Origin: Dactylellina haptotyla
Lineage: Eukaryota; Ascomycota; Orbiliomycetes; Orbiliales; Orbiliaceae
Direction: 5' to 3'
Assembly (NCBI GenBank): GCA_031310005.1
Contig: CM062383.1
Coordinates: 2,542,001-2,606,000, forward strand
Length of the DNA stretch: 64,000 nt
In this document: positions 1-11,471 of the stretch, piece after piece
Numbering within the stretch: the first letter of the stretch is position 1
Layout of the letters: every line of letters starts with the position of its first letter
Translations under genes and position numbers: made by a program
The notes under the pieces: generated by a model
What the model saw: the letters and a program-made list of their open reading frames with translations, nothing else
What the model was told of the DNA's origin: nothing
The model's database searches: none

Positions 1-221
1 AGGAAGGAGGTTTGTTCGGTGATTGTGGTTAGTCGTTCGCAGATGAAGGTGGTTTTGTGGTCGACGTTTTTCGGGTTGAAGTGGGCGGCTTTTTCGGAGA
101 TGGATTGGAGGAGGGTGTTCCAACGTTGGAGGGAGTCGGTGACGTCTTGGGCGGTTGTGAGAGAGGTGCAGATCGCCGTATGGAGGAGAAAGGGGAGGAT
201 GAATATAGAGCAGGGTCGCAT
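1..221 (-). CDS. Small secreted protein, 5' part only (runs off left edge)
   Basis: Read on the minus strand from the ATG at 221-219, an open frame of 73 codons reaches the window edge without a stop. The first 24 or so residues form a convincing signal peptide: Met-Arg, a hydrophobic core (IFILPFLLHTAI), then Ala-Gln as a plausible cleavage end. The mature part starts QDVTDSLQRWNTLLQSISEK and reads as amphipathic helix. Fungal HsbA/cell-wall galactomannoprotein family members begin in this way, but the visible part is too short to assign a family. Codon use is C-ending and typical of the neighbouring genes. The gene is divergent from TYR1 across about 830 bp. The overlapping plus-strand frames are shadows. 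Confidence 0.5.
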   Translation of the reverse strand, partial: MRPCSIFILPFLLHTAICTSLTTAQDVTDSLQRWNTLLQSISEKAAHFNPKNVDHKTTFICERLTTITEQTSF

Positions 222-1054
222 TATGAATTATATCTGTGGGTTTCTGATCTGCTAAATGATATACTAATTGATGATATGAAATGTGAGAATGCCGGTGGAG
301 GTGGTCTCGCGGGTGGAGGGGGGTTTTGACAAGAGGCACTGCTGAGGGTAGGGTCCGGGGATTGTGAAGCGACCACAGAGGACATGATAGAACATTGTAA
401 GAATCTAGTATACGTATATATATAGATATTGATGTCACCTTGACATGAGTTCTGTACGCTTCTGATCGATCTTTTAGTTGTCGTGTAGATCGGTGTGCAG
501 ATGCTAAGTATAGCGATTCCACAGACGCCATGTGGGTAGTGTAGCAAATAGTAGAATTGAGTTATTGCCAGGATGTCTAGCTAGTGCGAATTGCTATATT
601 GAATATCCCAAGTGTCAAATACTGGCATATTAATCGTGGAGGGTTTCCAGCAAATTCTACATTCGACAAGCTTCAGGTTCTTTCGATCATGTTGTAGCGT
701 TTTCTTTTTATAATAAAGATGGTAAATTTATAAGCCCGATCTTTTGTGGATCGACTTGATCGATACACTCAATTTAGAGCTGCTACACCAAAGGCTACTG
801 CATACACGCAGTCCAGTGCCTAGAATGGCATACACCAGTCTTTGTCTAGGATAAGACTGGGCACACAGCAACAATGTGGAAATGTTGCAGATACAACGCA
901 GCTCTCGCCGGAACTGGCGTTGAGAGTTCCGGAGACGACTTAAAGCTAAGCGAGCGCCAACTAGAAAACCTAATCTGTGGGGTGGTGATGCTCTTCAGCT
1001 CCCCATCAAAGCAAAGAACAATAGCTCCCATTCGACCACAAGACACCCAGAACG
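222..1054. other. Intergenic, divergent promoter region
   Basis: This stretch of about 830 bp separates the divergent secreted-protein gene and TYR1. It is AT-rich in the middle, with a TATA-like run near 412-430. I see no coding sequence or RNA gene. It should contain the promoters of both flanking genes. Confidence 0.5.
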
Positions 1055-2795
1055 ATGGCGACAGACCTGCCAATCGCACCAGCGAGCCAAGATGCCACCG
1101 TCGGCATCATCGGCATGGGCGACATGGGCCGCCTCTATGCCCGCAAGATCTCGGAGGCGGGATGGAGGTACGTTACACCAAACCCCAACCAAAGTCCTGC
1201 AGGCCTCATGCAAGGGGTGTGCGCAGGTCTGGGAAGGTACAAAAGGCGTGTTACTAATTACCCTGAACGTTCACCAGAGTCACCGCCTGCGATAGACCAG
1301 ATAAATTCGAAGCGTTAAAGACGGAATTCCAAGGTCTGCTTTACCACATCCACCGCCCGCCAATGTCGTTCGTGCTAAGACCGTAGATGATGGACGAGCC
1401 AGGCTAAACAACATTCTCTGACAATCCGGGCGGCCTCCCCTGGCGACGACGATGCGAGAATCTTCTATACAGGCAGCTCTATTACCATTCTTGAGAACGG
1501 ACATCTGGTCTCCCGATGTAGCGATTATATCATTTACAGCGTCGAGGCGGAGAATATAGACGCCGTCGTGAAGCTTTACGGGCCGTGTACGTTTCACTCC
1601 TCTTATCTATCTCACGGGCTTCACAGAATATATATAACGGGATACTAATTTCGGGGATGTAATGAAACAGCCACAAAAATGGGCGCAATAGTCGGCGGCC
1701 AGACGAGCTGCAAAGCACCCGAAATCGCCGCCTTCGAAAAACATCTCCCGAAAGACGTGGAAATCATCAGCTGCCACTCCCTTCACGGTCCTAAAGTCGA
1801 CTCCCGCGGACAACCGCTCGTCATCATCTCGCACCGCGCATCCGATGCGAGCACGGCACTGATAACAAGAATCTTATCGTGCTTCGGGTCGAAAACGGTA
1901 TATCTCTCCGCTATGGAGCACGACCGCATCACAGCAGACACGCAGGCGGTGACGCACGCTGCGTTTCTGAGTATGGGTACCGCGTGGCATGCGAACGCGC
2001 AGTTTCCCTGGGAGGTGGAGCGGTATAATACCGGCGGGGTGGAGAACGTCAAGATTAACATCATGATGCGGATATACAGTAACAAATGGCACGTGTACGC
2101 TGGATTAGCGATCCTGAATCCGGCGGCGAGAGACCAGATCCGGGCGTACGCGGACAGCGTGACGGAGCTGTTCAAGCTGATGATATCGCATCGAAAGGCG
2201 GAATTTCAAGAGCGGGTGTTTAAAGCTGGCGAGGCGGTGTTCGGGAAGCATCAGAGGGAGATGCCGTTGTTGTTGCGGGACGATATCTTGGATCAGTATT
2301 CGCTTAGCGTGGCGAGGATTCCGAAGAGCGAGAGGCGGCCGAATAGTCATTTGAGTTTGCTGGCGATGGTGGATTGTTGGTGCAAGTTGGGGATCGTGCC
2401 GTATGAGCATATGATCTGTGAGACGCCGCTGTTCAGGCTGTGGTTGGGGGTTGTGGAGTATGTGTTTAGGGATAGACGGTTGTTGGAGGAGTGTATTGAG
2501 ACGGCGATGGAGGATGATACGTTCAGGATGGACGATTTGGAGTTTACTTTTGCTGCGAGGGTATATATCTCATCTACGAATTTTACCTTTAGGGAGTCGT
2601 TCTTACTAATGAATGTTTACTGAATGATAGGGATGGAGCGATGCGGTTGGGTTTGGGGATTTTGAGGGCTACAGGAAGAGGTTTGAGAAGGTGCAGACGT
2701 ATTTTGCGCCGAGGGTGGCGGAGGCGACGAGGTTGGGCAACGAGATGATTGCAAAGATCTTTGAGAAGACACAGGAGGAGGACCCGAAGGCCTGA
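1055..2795 (+). CDS. TYR1: Prephenate dehydrogenase (NADP+)
   Basis: Catalyses oxidative decarboxylation of prephenate to 4-hydroxyphenylpyruvate in tyrosine synthesis, in the cytosol. Five exons fit: 1055-1167, 1278-1333, 1473-1586, 1671-2560 and 2631-2795. They give 445 residues, close to the roughly 450 of yeast Tyr1. The Rossmann motif GIIGMGDMG lies at residues 17-25. Further on are the family blocks SDYIIYSVEAENID, GAIVGGQTSCKAPE and ISCHSLHGP (with the conserved His), then ITADTQAVTHAAFLSMGTAW and the C-terminal helical dimerisation domain. All splice phases agree. Introns 3 and 4 have clear TACTAAT branch sites. Intron 2 uses a weaker donor, GTCTGC. The start is the first ATG followed directly by the nucleotide-binding fold. 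Family assignment is firm; exon 2 and its borders are inferred from reading frame and family sequence. Confidence 0.95.
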
Positions 2796-3739
2796 TCTGT
2801 CTACTGCTAACTACTATCCTGATACATTAATCGGTGCAATTGTCGATATTTGGAATACTATCTGGGATATATTTTGGCATATGTATTGAAAGGAAGAAAG
2901 AGCTGTGGTTGGCAGAAGCTGCGGGATTGTATGGTGTTGCCTCGGCAACCAGCAGCGAGCAGAACATCAAACGCCGTCGTTCATCAGCGCGCAATTTACC
3001 ACGTCTTGCTGCCCGTTTAGCACGATGAAAACTTCTTAGATGTGATAGAAGTAGTAAATGAACGAATTGATGAATTGATGGGCAATGGCAAGAAGCTGTC
3101 GGATCTGGGCGACGAGTGGCGAGATTGGCATCGTGTGCCTGTTCGATATGATGTCGTTTAATGCGGCCGGGGTTGTTTACGAAGTTGATGTTTTGGGACA
3201 AGCGAGAACCCGCCCCACCACAAGAGACAGGCTCGGATGCACACAGCAACCCCCTCCCAACTGCTCTGAGTGTGCTATCATCAACTTCAGCTGTATTTTC
3301 ACCTGTCGCCGTCGATAGCAACTGCAACTTACCTCTATCTACTATCGCTACCGTTGTCGCCTGTGCGCACTCTTCTGAAGGACCTCTTTCGCAGCTCCGG
3401 TTTGTGCCCCTGGCTTGCTCTTATCGCACGAGAGGTGGGAGTGATATCACTAACTGGCCGCCCTCGCATGGGGAAAAGTAAACACCAGCGTGTAGATAAT
3501 AACAAGCCAGCACGGAGGCCCTTCTGCGCCTGAGGAACCCTCATAACGATGATATAGCACCGCTATCAGCATTCCCCGCCCTCGTTCCCTTTTTTTACCC
3601 ATTCAATCACATCGTAATCCGATAACGCACACTCACAAGGGAGCCTTGCAACTGTCGGCTCCCCTCTGCCTCCCCCCCGCAGAGACAACAATACATCGAT
3701 ATCTATTTCGACTATCTATCTATCTAACTGCCGCCTGCC
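2796..3739. other. Intergenic; probable long leader of the DH/PH gene
   Basis: About 940 bp follow TYR1. The last 200 bp before 3740 are pyrimidine-rich (3580-3730), as in many fungal 5' leaders. A 166-codon minus-strand frame (2827-3327) and several plus-strand frames exist, but their amino-acid content is unlike a protein. No gene is called here. Confidence 0.5.
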
Positions 3740-6700
3740 ATGGCCTCCGCAGCTCCCAAACGCAAGCTGCGCGATCCGAACGACATATTCGCCTCTCTCG
3801 ACCGCCCGACCCCGCAGGACGACTCGGTCCTCTCCTCCCCGCCCGGCTCCCCCGCTAGATCCACCCCGACTGCCACCACGCCCACCCACGGCAACCACTA
3901 TGCCTCCAACATCCGCTACACAAAACCCCAGACCGGCAGCCGCCGCGTCCTCTCCATCTCCAAACGCTTCATGGGCACCACCGGCTCCCTCCTCCGCCGT
4001 AACGGTTCCCCGCCTCGTGGCCGCCGCTCCCCGCCCCCTCGCCGCACCTCAGTCCGCAAAACCAGCGCCGGCCGCGGCGGCATCAAGCCACCCTTAGATC
4101 TCGGCCCCCAGCACTCCCCATACGATACCGTCAACGTGCGCGAGCGAGTGAGGAAATGGCAAGCCTCTGGTGGCGGCGTTATCGAGGCCGGTGCGGCCGC
4201 ATACACCCCGCCGCCACCAGTCAATGCATCGTCCGGTACGGCCGCAGTGGCTCAAGAATCCCCATCGCACACCGGCTCACGCAGCCCGGAGAAGAGAAGG
4301 ACCATGCTGGCGGACTACATCTCCAACCAGAACTTCGACGAGCTGGAAACCAGCAGCGCGCGGTGGGGCATGGAGCCCCTCGCTTTACCCGCTCCGCCGG
4401 CGTTGAGCGGGTACGGATCCAACCCGGCCTCCAGGCGAGGCAGCAGACCCGGCTCCGTCGTGAGTAACCGTGACATCGGCGATTGGGAGGATGCCATGAG
4501 CGGCGCGGAGGATAAATCCGCGTGGAACAGTGCGCCGGAAGATAAAGATAAAGCTGAGGTTCTCGCCAGGAAGAAGACGAAGAAGAAGAGGGTGCCCAGG
4601 GATGGGATCGATGTCGAGGCCATGCGGGCCCGGAAGGAGAAGAGGAAGAAGAAGTTGATCGCCATGTCCGGTCACGAAAGCGGACGGGAAACGGACGGCG
4701 AGAGGAGGAGTATGAGAGGTGGGAGGGGAAGAGCGCAGCAGCAGCAACAGCTGCCGCCGCCGCCGCCTTATGACGATCAGGATGAGGTTGGCACGGAGGT
4801 CGCGACGACTGTGGAGATTCCCGGGGCCGAGTTGGAGAGCAGAGAGGATTTGGCGGTTATTCCTATGGCTGCTGTTGATGATGCGCCGCCGCCGTTACCT
4901 TCGCATTCTGGGTCTCCTGCCGTCGCTGGATTGACGACGAAGATCAGCATGAAGAGTTTGGACGGGGCGCTGCCGAGTCTGAATTCTAAGCAGAGCCTTA
5001 AAAGTCTGGAAGGGACGCCGGCGAGTGTGAAATCGGAGCCTATTATCGAGGGCACACCGTCGAGCAGCCTCTTGGACGACGATGGCATCCGAGTCGTTCC
5101 TCTGAGGAGGAAATTTACAAAAGCCGAGAAGGCCGAACGACACAGACAGCGTCAGACGGAACGGGAGGAATTCATGGAGAGGGAGAAGGTCAGGATACGC
5201 GAGGAAGAGCGGCAGCGGTATCAGGAGATGGAGCGGATACGAGAAGAAGAACGCCAGAAGGAGATCGAACGCATAAAAGAAGAGGAACGCTACAGGGTTC
5301 TCGAGGAAGAGCAAATGCGGGAAGATGAACGACGCAAGATCCGAGAACTCGATATCAAGATGCACCGCGAGAGGGAGGAGCAGAAGAAGCGGGAACGAGA
5401 CAGGGAAGAGAGGAGGCGGCAGAGGGAACTCATACGCGAACAGGAGCGAGCTCGACAGATCGAACGTATCCGGGAAGAGGAGAAGCTCAAAGTCATCGAA
5501 GAAATCCGGCAAGAACGAGAGCGAGAGTTCGAGAGGTTAGAAGCCGAACGTGAAAGGCTACGTTTAGATGAACTACGACGAGCAGAGCGCGAGGAGGAGA
5601 GACACCAAGAGATCATGTCTGAAATTGAGCGCGCGACTCAACGAAGTACGACTCGGGCTAAGAAGAAGAAGAAGGAGAGGGAGAGCTTCATGGTCGAAGA
5701 GGTGTCCAAGCGGGTCGGGCCAGATGCTCTACGGTCAAAGGAGGAAATGCAATCCGCCATCAAGGCTACTGTTCTTGAAGTCATGGGCGAGATGTTTGGC
5801 GAGATCATCTTTGAAGACGATTTGAAGCAAAAGGATTTGCAAGACAAGTCTAATGCTTCTTCGAGTGTCATGACTGATACTTCTTCGGGTGACGCTGGGG
5901 AGTCGGACACGAGAACCCGCGAGACTACACCAGACCTTGACAGAGGCCCTCTACGAGAAAAGAAGAGTTTTGCCGCGAAGAGTCCTCCTCTTGCTCCCCC
6001 ACCCTTGCCTGCTCACAACGATATCACGTTCCGAAATGCAGACTTCAAGAAACCCGTCAAATTCGTTCCCGATCCCGAGCCTGTTCCCGCGCCAATCATC
6101 GAGCAGGTCCGAATCAGAGAACCTATCAGAGCCCCGGAACCCTTCCCTGAGCTGCCCCAATCACCACCGCAGGAAAAAGCGACATCCCCACCCTCCTCGC
6201 CTGAAACACCAAACAAAACATCAATCTTCTCGATACCCAAGCGGCGAATCAATCTATTCGGCTCCCAATCGGCGAAACGTCGGAGAAAGCCCTTCCAAGC
6301 CACTATTCCAGAAGAATCCGCCTCCCAGCTCTCCGTGGAGGGATCTGAACCAGCATCCCCCCCTGGGGGACATAGAGTGTTCTCCTTCGCTCCGCGCACT
6401 GCAGCCGAGCCGATATCCCCTCCCGTTACGAGGCAGCCATCGGCTGCGTCACTGCCACCTGCAGACCCTGTATCACCTCCTGCAAGACAACTATCAATCG
6501 CGTCCCGCTCCTCGCACCACACCGACTACTCAGACCACTCAGTCGCTTCGTCCTCTCAGATCCACCGCAACCTCCCTGATGATGACATTCTCAATCTTCC
6601 CGGCCAGAATATGTCCTCCGGTCTCACCCGGTCTCTTACCTCGCCGGCTGCTCATACTAATCTCGCCAGAGACGAGGATCCAGGTGACGAGTATTTCGTC

Positions 6701-9700
6701 TCAGTCCACGAACCTCTCAAGGGGCCGGGAATCAGACGTTACAAGAGTACTGCCGACCTCATCTCTATACTATCCGAGCGTCGTCCTTCGTCCGCCCGGG
6801 CGAAGAGTATTCGTAGCGTACGCAGCGTGCGGAGTGCGAAATCCGGCCGGACCAGATCGATTCGATCGGTGAAGAATAAGGTGGTCGTCAGTACATTGAC
6901 CCTTAACGACCTACTCATCGAACTCGCGACAGAAGAGCTATCTTACACCGAGGACCTACAACTGCTGGAACACCGTATCGTTCCGGTGCTGCTGGAAGCT
7001 AAGCTCGCAAAGACGGATAAAGAAGCGGCGGCGGGTAAACGAGCGAGCCCCGAGAAGTTACTGGAGAATAACCCGTTGAAGTCCATCGTGGACGTTAATA
7101 TCGCATTGAAGCGACTCAACGGCGTTCACGAAAAGCTCGCCGATGCGATCGGGGCGGTTACGAAAAGCGGACAGCAGCAAGCCGACGGGTTATCTACCGC
7201 GCCGGACCCTGGGGAGATCCTGAAATGGGCGCAATTGGCGAAATACGTGTACGAGGACTATATTACATTTTGGAAGATGGATTGGGACGAAGTGGTGATC
7301 AACACGGACGTTTTGGAAGCGATTGAGAAGAAAAAGGGAGCTGGATCGGCAGGTATTTTAAACGGCGCAGGTGGTTCTTTATCGGGAACAGGAAAGAACG
7401 GCAAGACGATCGATGTCGGCTATTTGCTCAAGAGGCCGCTAGTGAGAACTCGGGTGCTCACAAAGCTTTTTAAGGTATGTGCCTACTTTTCTTGGATTAT
7501 TTATATACCGTCTACGGCTGCGCTACTTGCGAAGAGCTACTAGCGCAGCAGCGCAATTTTTTTGGGGAATTTCTCGTTTCGTCCTTTTTGTTTTAAAACA
7601 ATTCTGGGGCTGGATAACCAACCGCACTTTTGGGGCATAACCGAGAGCTCTGTCTCAGAATCTGGGCAGGGACAGGGACTGGTCCGGGCTTTATTTTTAT
7701 ATTCGCACAATTTCTTGGACTATTCACGCTGGATAATTTTTTTCTCCCTCTGACTGAATACTTATATTATTCGGAGAAATATTCGGGGAATAAAAAAATA
7801 TATATTCTACTGCGGCGGCTAAGAATAAGGGGGCTGGCATGGCATTTATATGACGTCCAGGACGTGGGGTAGCACTGCAAAAAATGCCCTCGTTCTGGCG
7901 ACAACTAAAACTAAAGGCCTCTCCTCTACCCTCTCTTGCCCTCGTTTGTGCTCTACTCCGGGACCTTGCGCAATTGTGCAAAATTCTCCCAATGGACTAC
8001 CTACCATCTTCAGCCCTTGCAGTTGTTACCCCTTCCCCCCCTCGTTCATCATTTCCGTTATCTCGCCGTCCTGCTGCGTCGGCATCCTCTGAACGAGACA
8101 ATCCCTTCCCCTTTCCACACTCTCTTTCGTTCCTCCCTATCCCCTGGTTCGGCGGCGTGGAGGCAGTTCTCTGCTTATCCTCGACCGCGTTCTACCTGAT
8201 GCTCTACTATCTGGATGTGTACAAGACCAAGTGTTGGGAAAAGAAGACACAGCTACTGACCATGACGTGCGTGCTGCCGATGCACCTGTTCGACCTGCAG
8301 AGGATCAACTATCTCTCCCCGAGCCCGCTTGCTGAAGAAGCGTTTATTTCCTTCCAGACGCTGGTGGGCACCGCACGGCATAAAGTCGCCGAAGAGCGCG
8401 CGAGGTTGGAGGATGAAGCGGCGGCGTGTATCGACGCCTCGCGAGTGAGGGATCTGCAGACCCTGGAAATCTGCTACGGCGTAATGATCGAGCCGAACCG
8501 ACGGGTGCGTGCGCGGGATATTTTCGAGATGAAGCTGGAGCATTCGCTCGGGAAGGTGCTGACGAAGAACGTCGAGTTGTACCTGCGCGATGAAGGGAAA
8601 GGGAGGAATAAGAGCGAGAACGCGGAGTTGATGATCTGCGAGCTCGCGAAGGAGGATGAAGGGCGGAAATGGCTGGCGTTTCAGCCCTTGCCTGTCAAGT
8701 GGATTAGTGCGAAGCAGGGGGCGGAGGAGTCGCAGATGATTCTGGAGGTTGATGCCAGGTTGAGCGATGGTGGGCGCTGGAAGGAGAAGATGGTGCTGAC
8801 CGCGGATCCGATGATAAAGATGGAGTGGTTGCATTTGCTAGGTGCGGCTGCGGATGAAGTCTCGAAGGCGAGTCGGATGCAGCTTGAGAATATGGATCTC
8901 GGGTTTACCCCTGTCGTGGCCAAGGATGACCAGGTCAGGTCGATTTCAGCGGAGATTGAGTCACAATTGCAGGATTTGGGCATCGATGAGGAGTATTCGG
9001 AGCCGCCGACGCCGCGGATGAGTGTTGTCAGCGAGCTGGATAGGATCCCCGAATCGAATACTGCGTTGATGCCGGAGGCGAATTCTGCGAAACCTGGGAA
9101 GCCGACAGTTGCGGTGGTTATCATTCCGGGCCTTAGCGATTGTTACGATGGAGGACCTTTGGCGGTTCCCGTGTACGGAGAGCTCCCACATATCGTACAG
9201 ATGATGCCGCATTATGTGTCTAAGAAGAGGATCGCATCACCGCCACCGTCAACAATCAGTCCGATGAGTAGTGCCTCATACGGACCCGCAAGATTACAGC
9301 GACGCAGGACAAGGATCGAGCAGAGGAAGAAGGACGAGGAGGCGAAACTTAAGAAGGCAGCACCGGGTTCGCCAAAACCAGCGACGGTTGAAGAGGAAAC
9401 GACACCAAAGGCCACGAAACGTTCGCCGTTTAGATTACGCAGCCAATCGCCGCCGAAGAGTCCAGAAAGAAGTCCACCTAAGAGTCCGCCCAAGGCCGCG
9501 AGCTTGTCGTTCAAGATTACAAATTCGCCGCCACCATCACCCAGTCGTCAAGAGGAGGATGATGACGACTTATCCGCTGATGAGACAAGCATCTTGTCTT
9601 GGACCGAAGAGGATATGAAGTATGGCAAGCAGGGCGGAAGGTATGAGTTGACCGACGACATCAGAAGACGCAACAGAAGCGAGTCCGAGAGCTCAACGGA

Positions 9701-11471
9701 GACTAGCTCTACTTTGTCGGGATCTACTAGGTCATCCGCGACGAGAACTGGTGATCCAGCTAAGAGCTCCGCTTCAAGTCATTCTCGACAGTCTAGCATG
9801 TCGGGTACCTCTGGAGATGAAGATGATGCACCACCTCCATTGCCATTGCATACTTCATCTTCTCAGGATTCTCTGAGAAGCGGTAGTTCAGCATCCTCCG
9901 GAAGCACAGTCAGAAATCAAAGGTCAGCGACGCAGCCGGTTTCCGCGCCAGGCCCGAGGGGTAATCTGAGAAGAAGAATATCATCTCCACTCAAGCACGA
10001 ATACGCACCTTCTAGCGCGACAGAATCGAATAGCGAAAACAGCTTGACGGAGTCAGAGACAGAGAGTTCGTCAGGGTCGGAGGCTGAAGAAGAGGTTGAA
10101 GATGAAAGATCGGATGATGAACTCTCTGAAGCCCCACCCAAGCTCGAAGATGAAGATGGAGATCTTCCCGGCCCTATGTTCGACAACATGATCGCCGGAC
10201 GAAACTTACACTCTTCGAACCGAAAGGATGGACCGACAACACAATACGAAGAAACTCGACGAGACCGTGCCGGCTCACCAAGACATTCAGCGAAGAACTC
10301 AATCCAAGGATACACTGCCAACGCATCCGTGTTCACCTGGAGTCCAAAGGGTGCATGGGAGAAGATCACTGAAGACGAGAATCGAGTCGCGCTGCTCGAG
10401 AACTTTATCGAAGTCTACAAGATCGACTCGGACGGCATGCAGGGCAAGATGATCCTAAGCTTTGAAGTCACGCCCGTTACACCGATAAGACGGGGTACAG
10501 CCGTAGACTTGTCCATCCGCGCCGAACCGCGAGCTAAATTCCAAGGCGGCACGGTGATGTTTAGGAGCCGGAGTCCGCAGGAGTGCGAGGCACTTTACAA
10601 CGCGATCAACACCGCGAGAATCAACGCATGCAACGGCTTCGGAAGCGCGGGTAAACCGAGTAGGAAGGGGTCTATCGGACGTAGCGGAAGTGTTAGGGGT
10701 TACCGAGCTACGAATATGGATCCCTCGAACGCCTCGGCTTCCTCCACGGGACACGGTATGCCCGGCGAAGCGGCCAGTATCATCATGAGTGAGAGCAGTA
10801 GTTTGGGATCCCTGGGCAGTGCGTTTTCCGCGTTCAAGGGAAGCTTGAGGAGTTCGATATTCGGGGGTACCAAGTCTTCTAGTGGCAGTTGGATGAGTTC
10901 CTCGAGTACATCAAGCGGATTAGCGGGACCGAGGGGTATAATTAACCCGCTGGGTGGTATTCCTATTACCGGTATCGGTGGTGAAGCGCCATATCAGGGT
11001 ACAGGTTATGTGTCAAACCTTAAGGTTAAACTTTGGAAGCGAGAGAGCGCTACCAAGTGGGCGGATCTAGGCGCCGGACGGTTGAATATTATTACGCCGC
11101 CGCCAGGCCATGCTGCAAGAGGTGGTGGCGGGTTGAATTCGAACGAGAAGAGGATTGTGATTCGAGATCGGAAGGGGCAGAATACGCTGCTTGATGTGGT
11201 GCTCGGAGAGAGTTGCTTCGAGAGGGTAGCGAGAACGGGTATCGCGGTGCATGTTCCTTTCGAGGATGACGGATTTGTTCCTACGCTTGTCAGAGCGGGG
11301 TCGACCGGAAGGAGTAGTATTTTCATGCTGCAGGTAAGTCCTATTGATTGCCAGGACGTATGGAAGTGGTTTAACGGGGGACGATGGCTAACATATATTT
11401 GTGATGAATAGTTCAAAGGAGAGAACGAGACCATGGAGACTTTTAGGATTGTTGGGAAGCAGAGGTATTAA
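3740..11471 (+). CDS. Giant Rho-GEF-like protein: disordered N-terminus, coiled coil, DH domain and PH-like domains
   Basis: Proposed exons 3740-7474, 8301-11333 and 11412-11471 give 2275 residues. Residues 1-450 are low complexity (Ser/Pro/Arg, a short poly-Gln/poly-Pro run near 335-345). Residues 460-640 are an unbroken Glu/Arg coiled coil rich in REEER repeats. From about 1050 a Dbl-homology core starts (LLIELATEELSYTEDLQLLE) and its later helix reads YLLKRPLVRTRVLTKLFK. The frame resumes after the intron with the remaining DH helix (AEERARLEDEAAA) and a PH region at about 1300-1430. A second PH-like stretch lies at about 1920-2020 and a RanBD-like one at 2150-2275. DH-PH proteins activate Rho GTPases at the membrane, so a role in polarity is an inference. 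The first intron would be 826 nt, far longer than its neighbours; an extra small exon or a second promoter inside it cannot be excluded. Confidence 0.78.

Noticed and set aside
2827-3327. 166-codon minus-strand frame between TYR1 and the DH/PH gene
   Set aside because: His/Arg/Ser-rich random composition and location in a promoter or leader region.
4895-5616. Long minus-strand frames opposite the coiled-coil part of the DH/PH protein
   Set aside because: Mirror images of GAG/GAA/CGA-rich codons; classic shadow frames.
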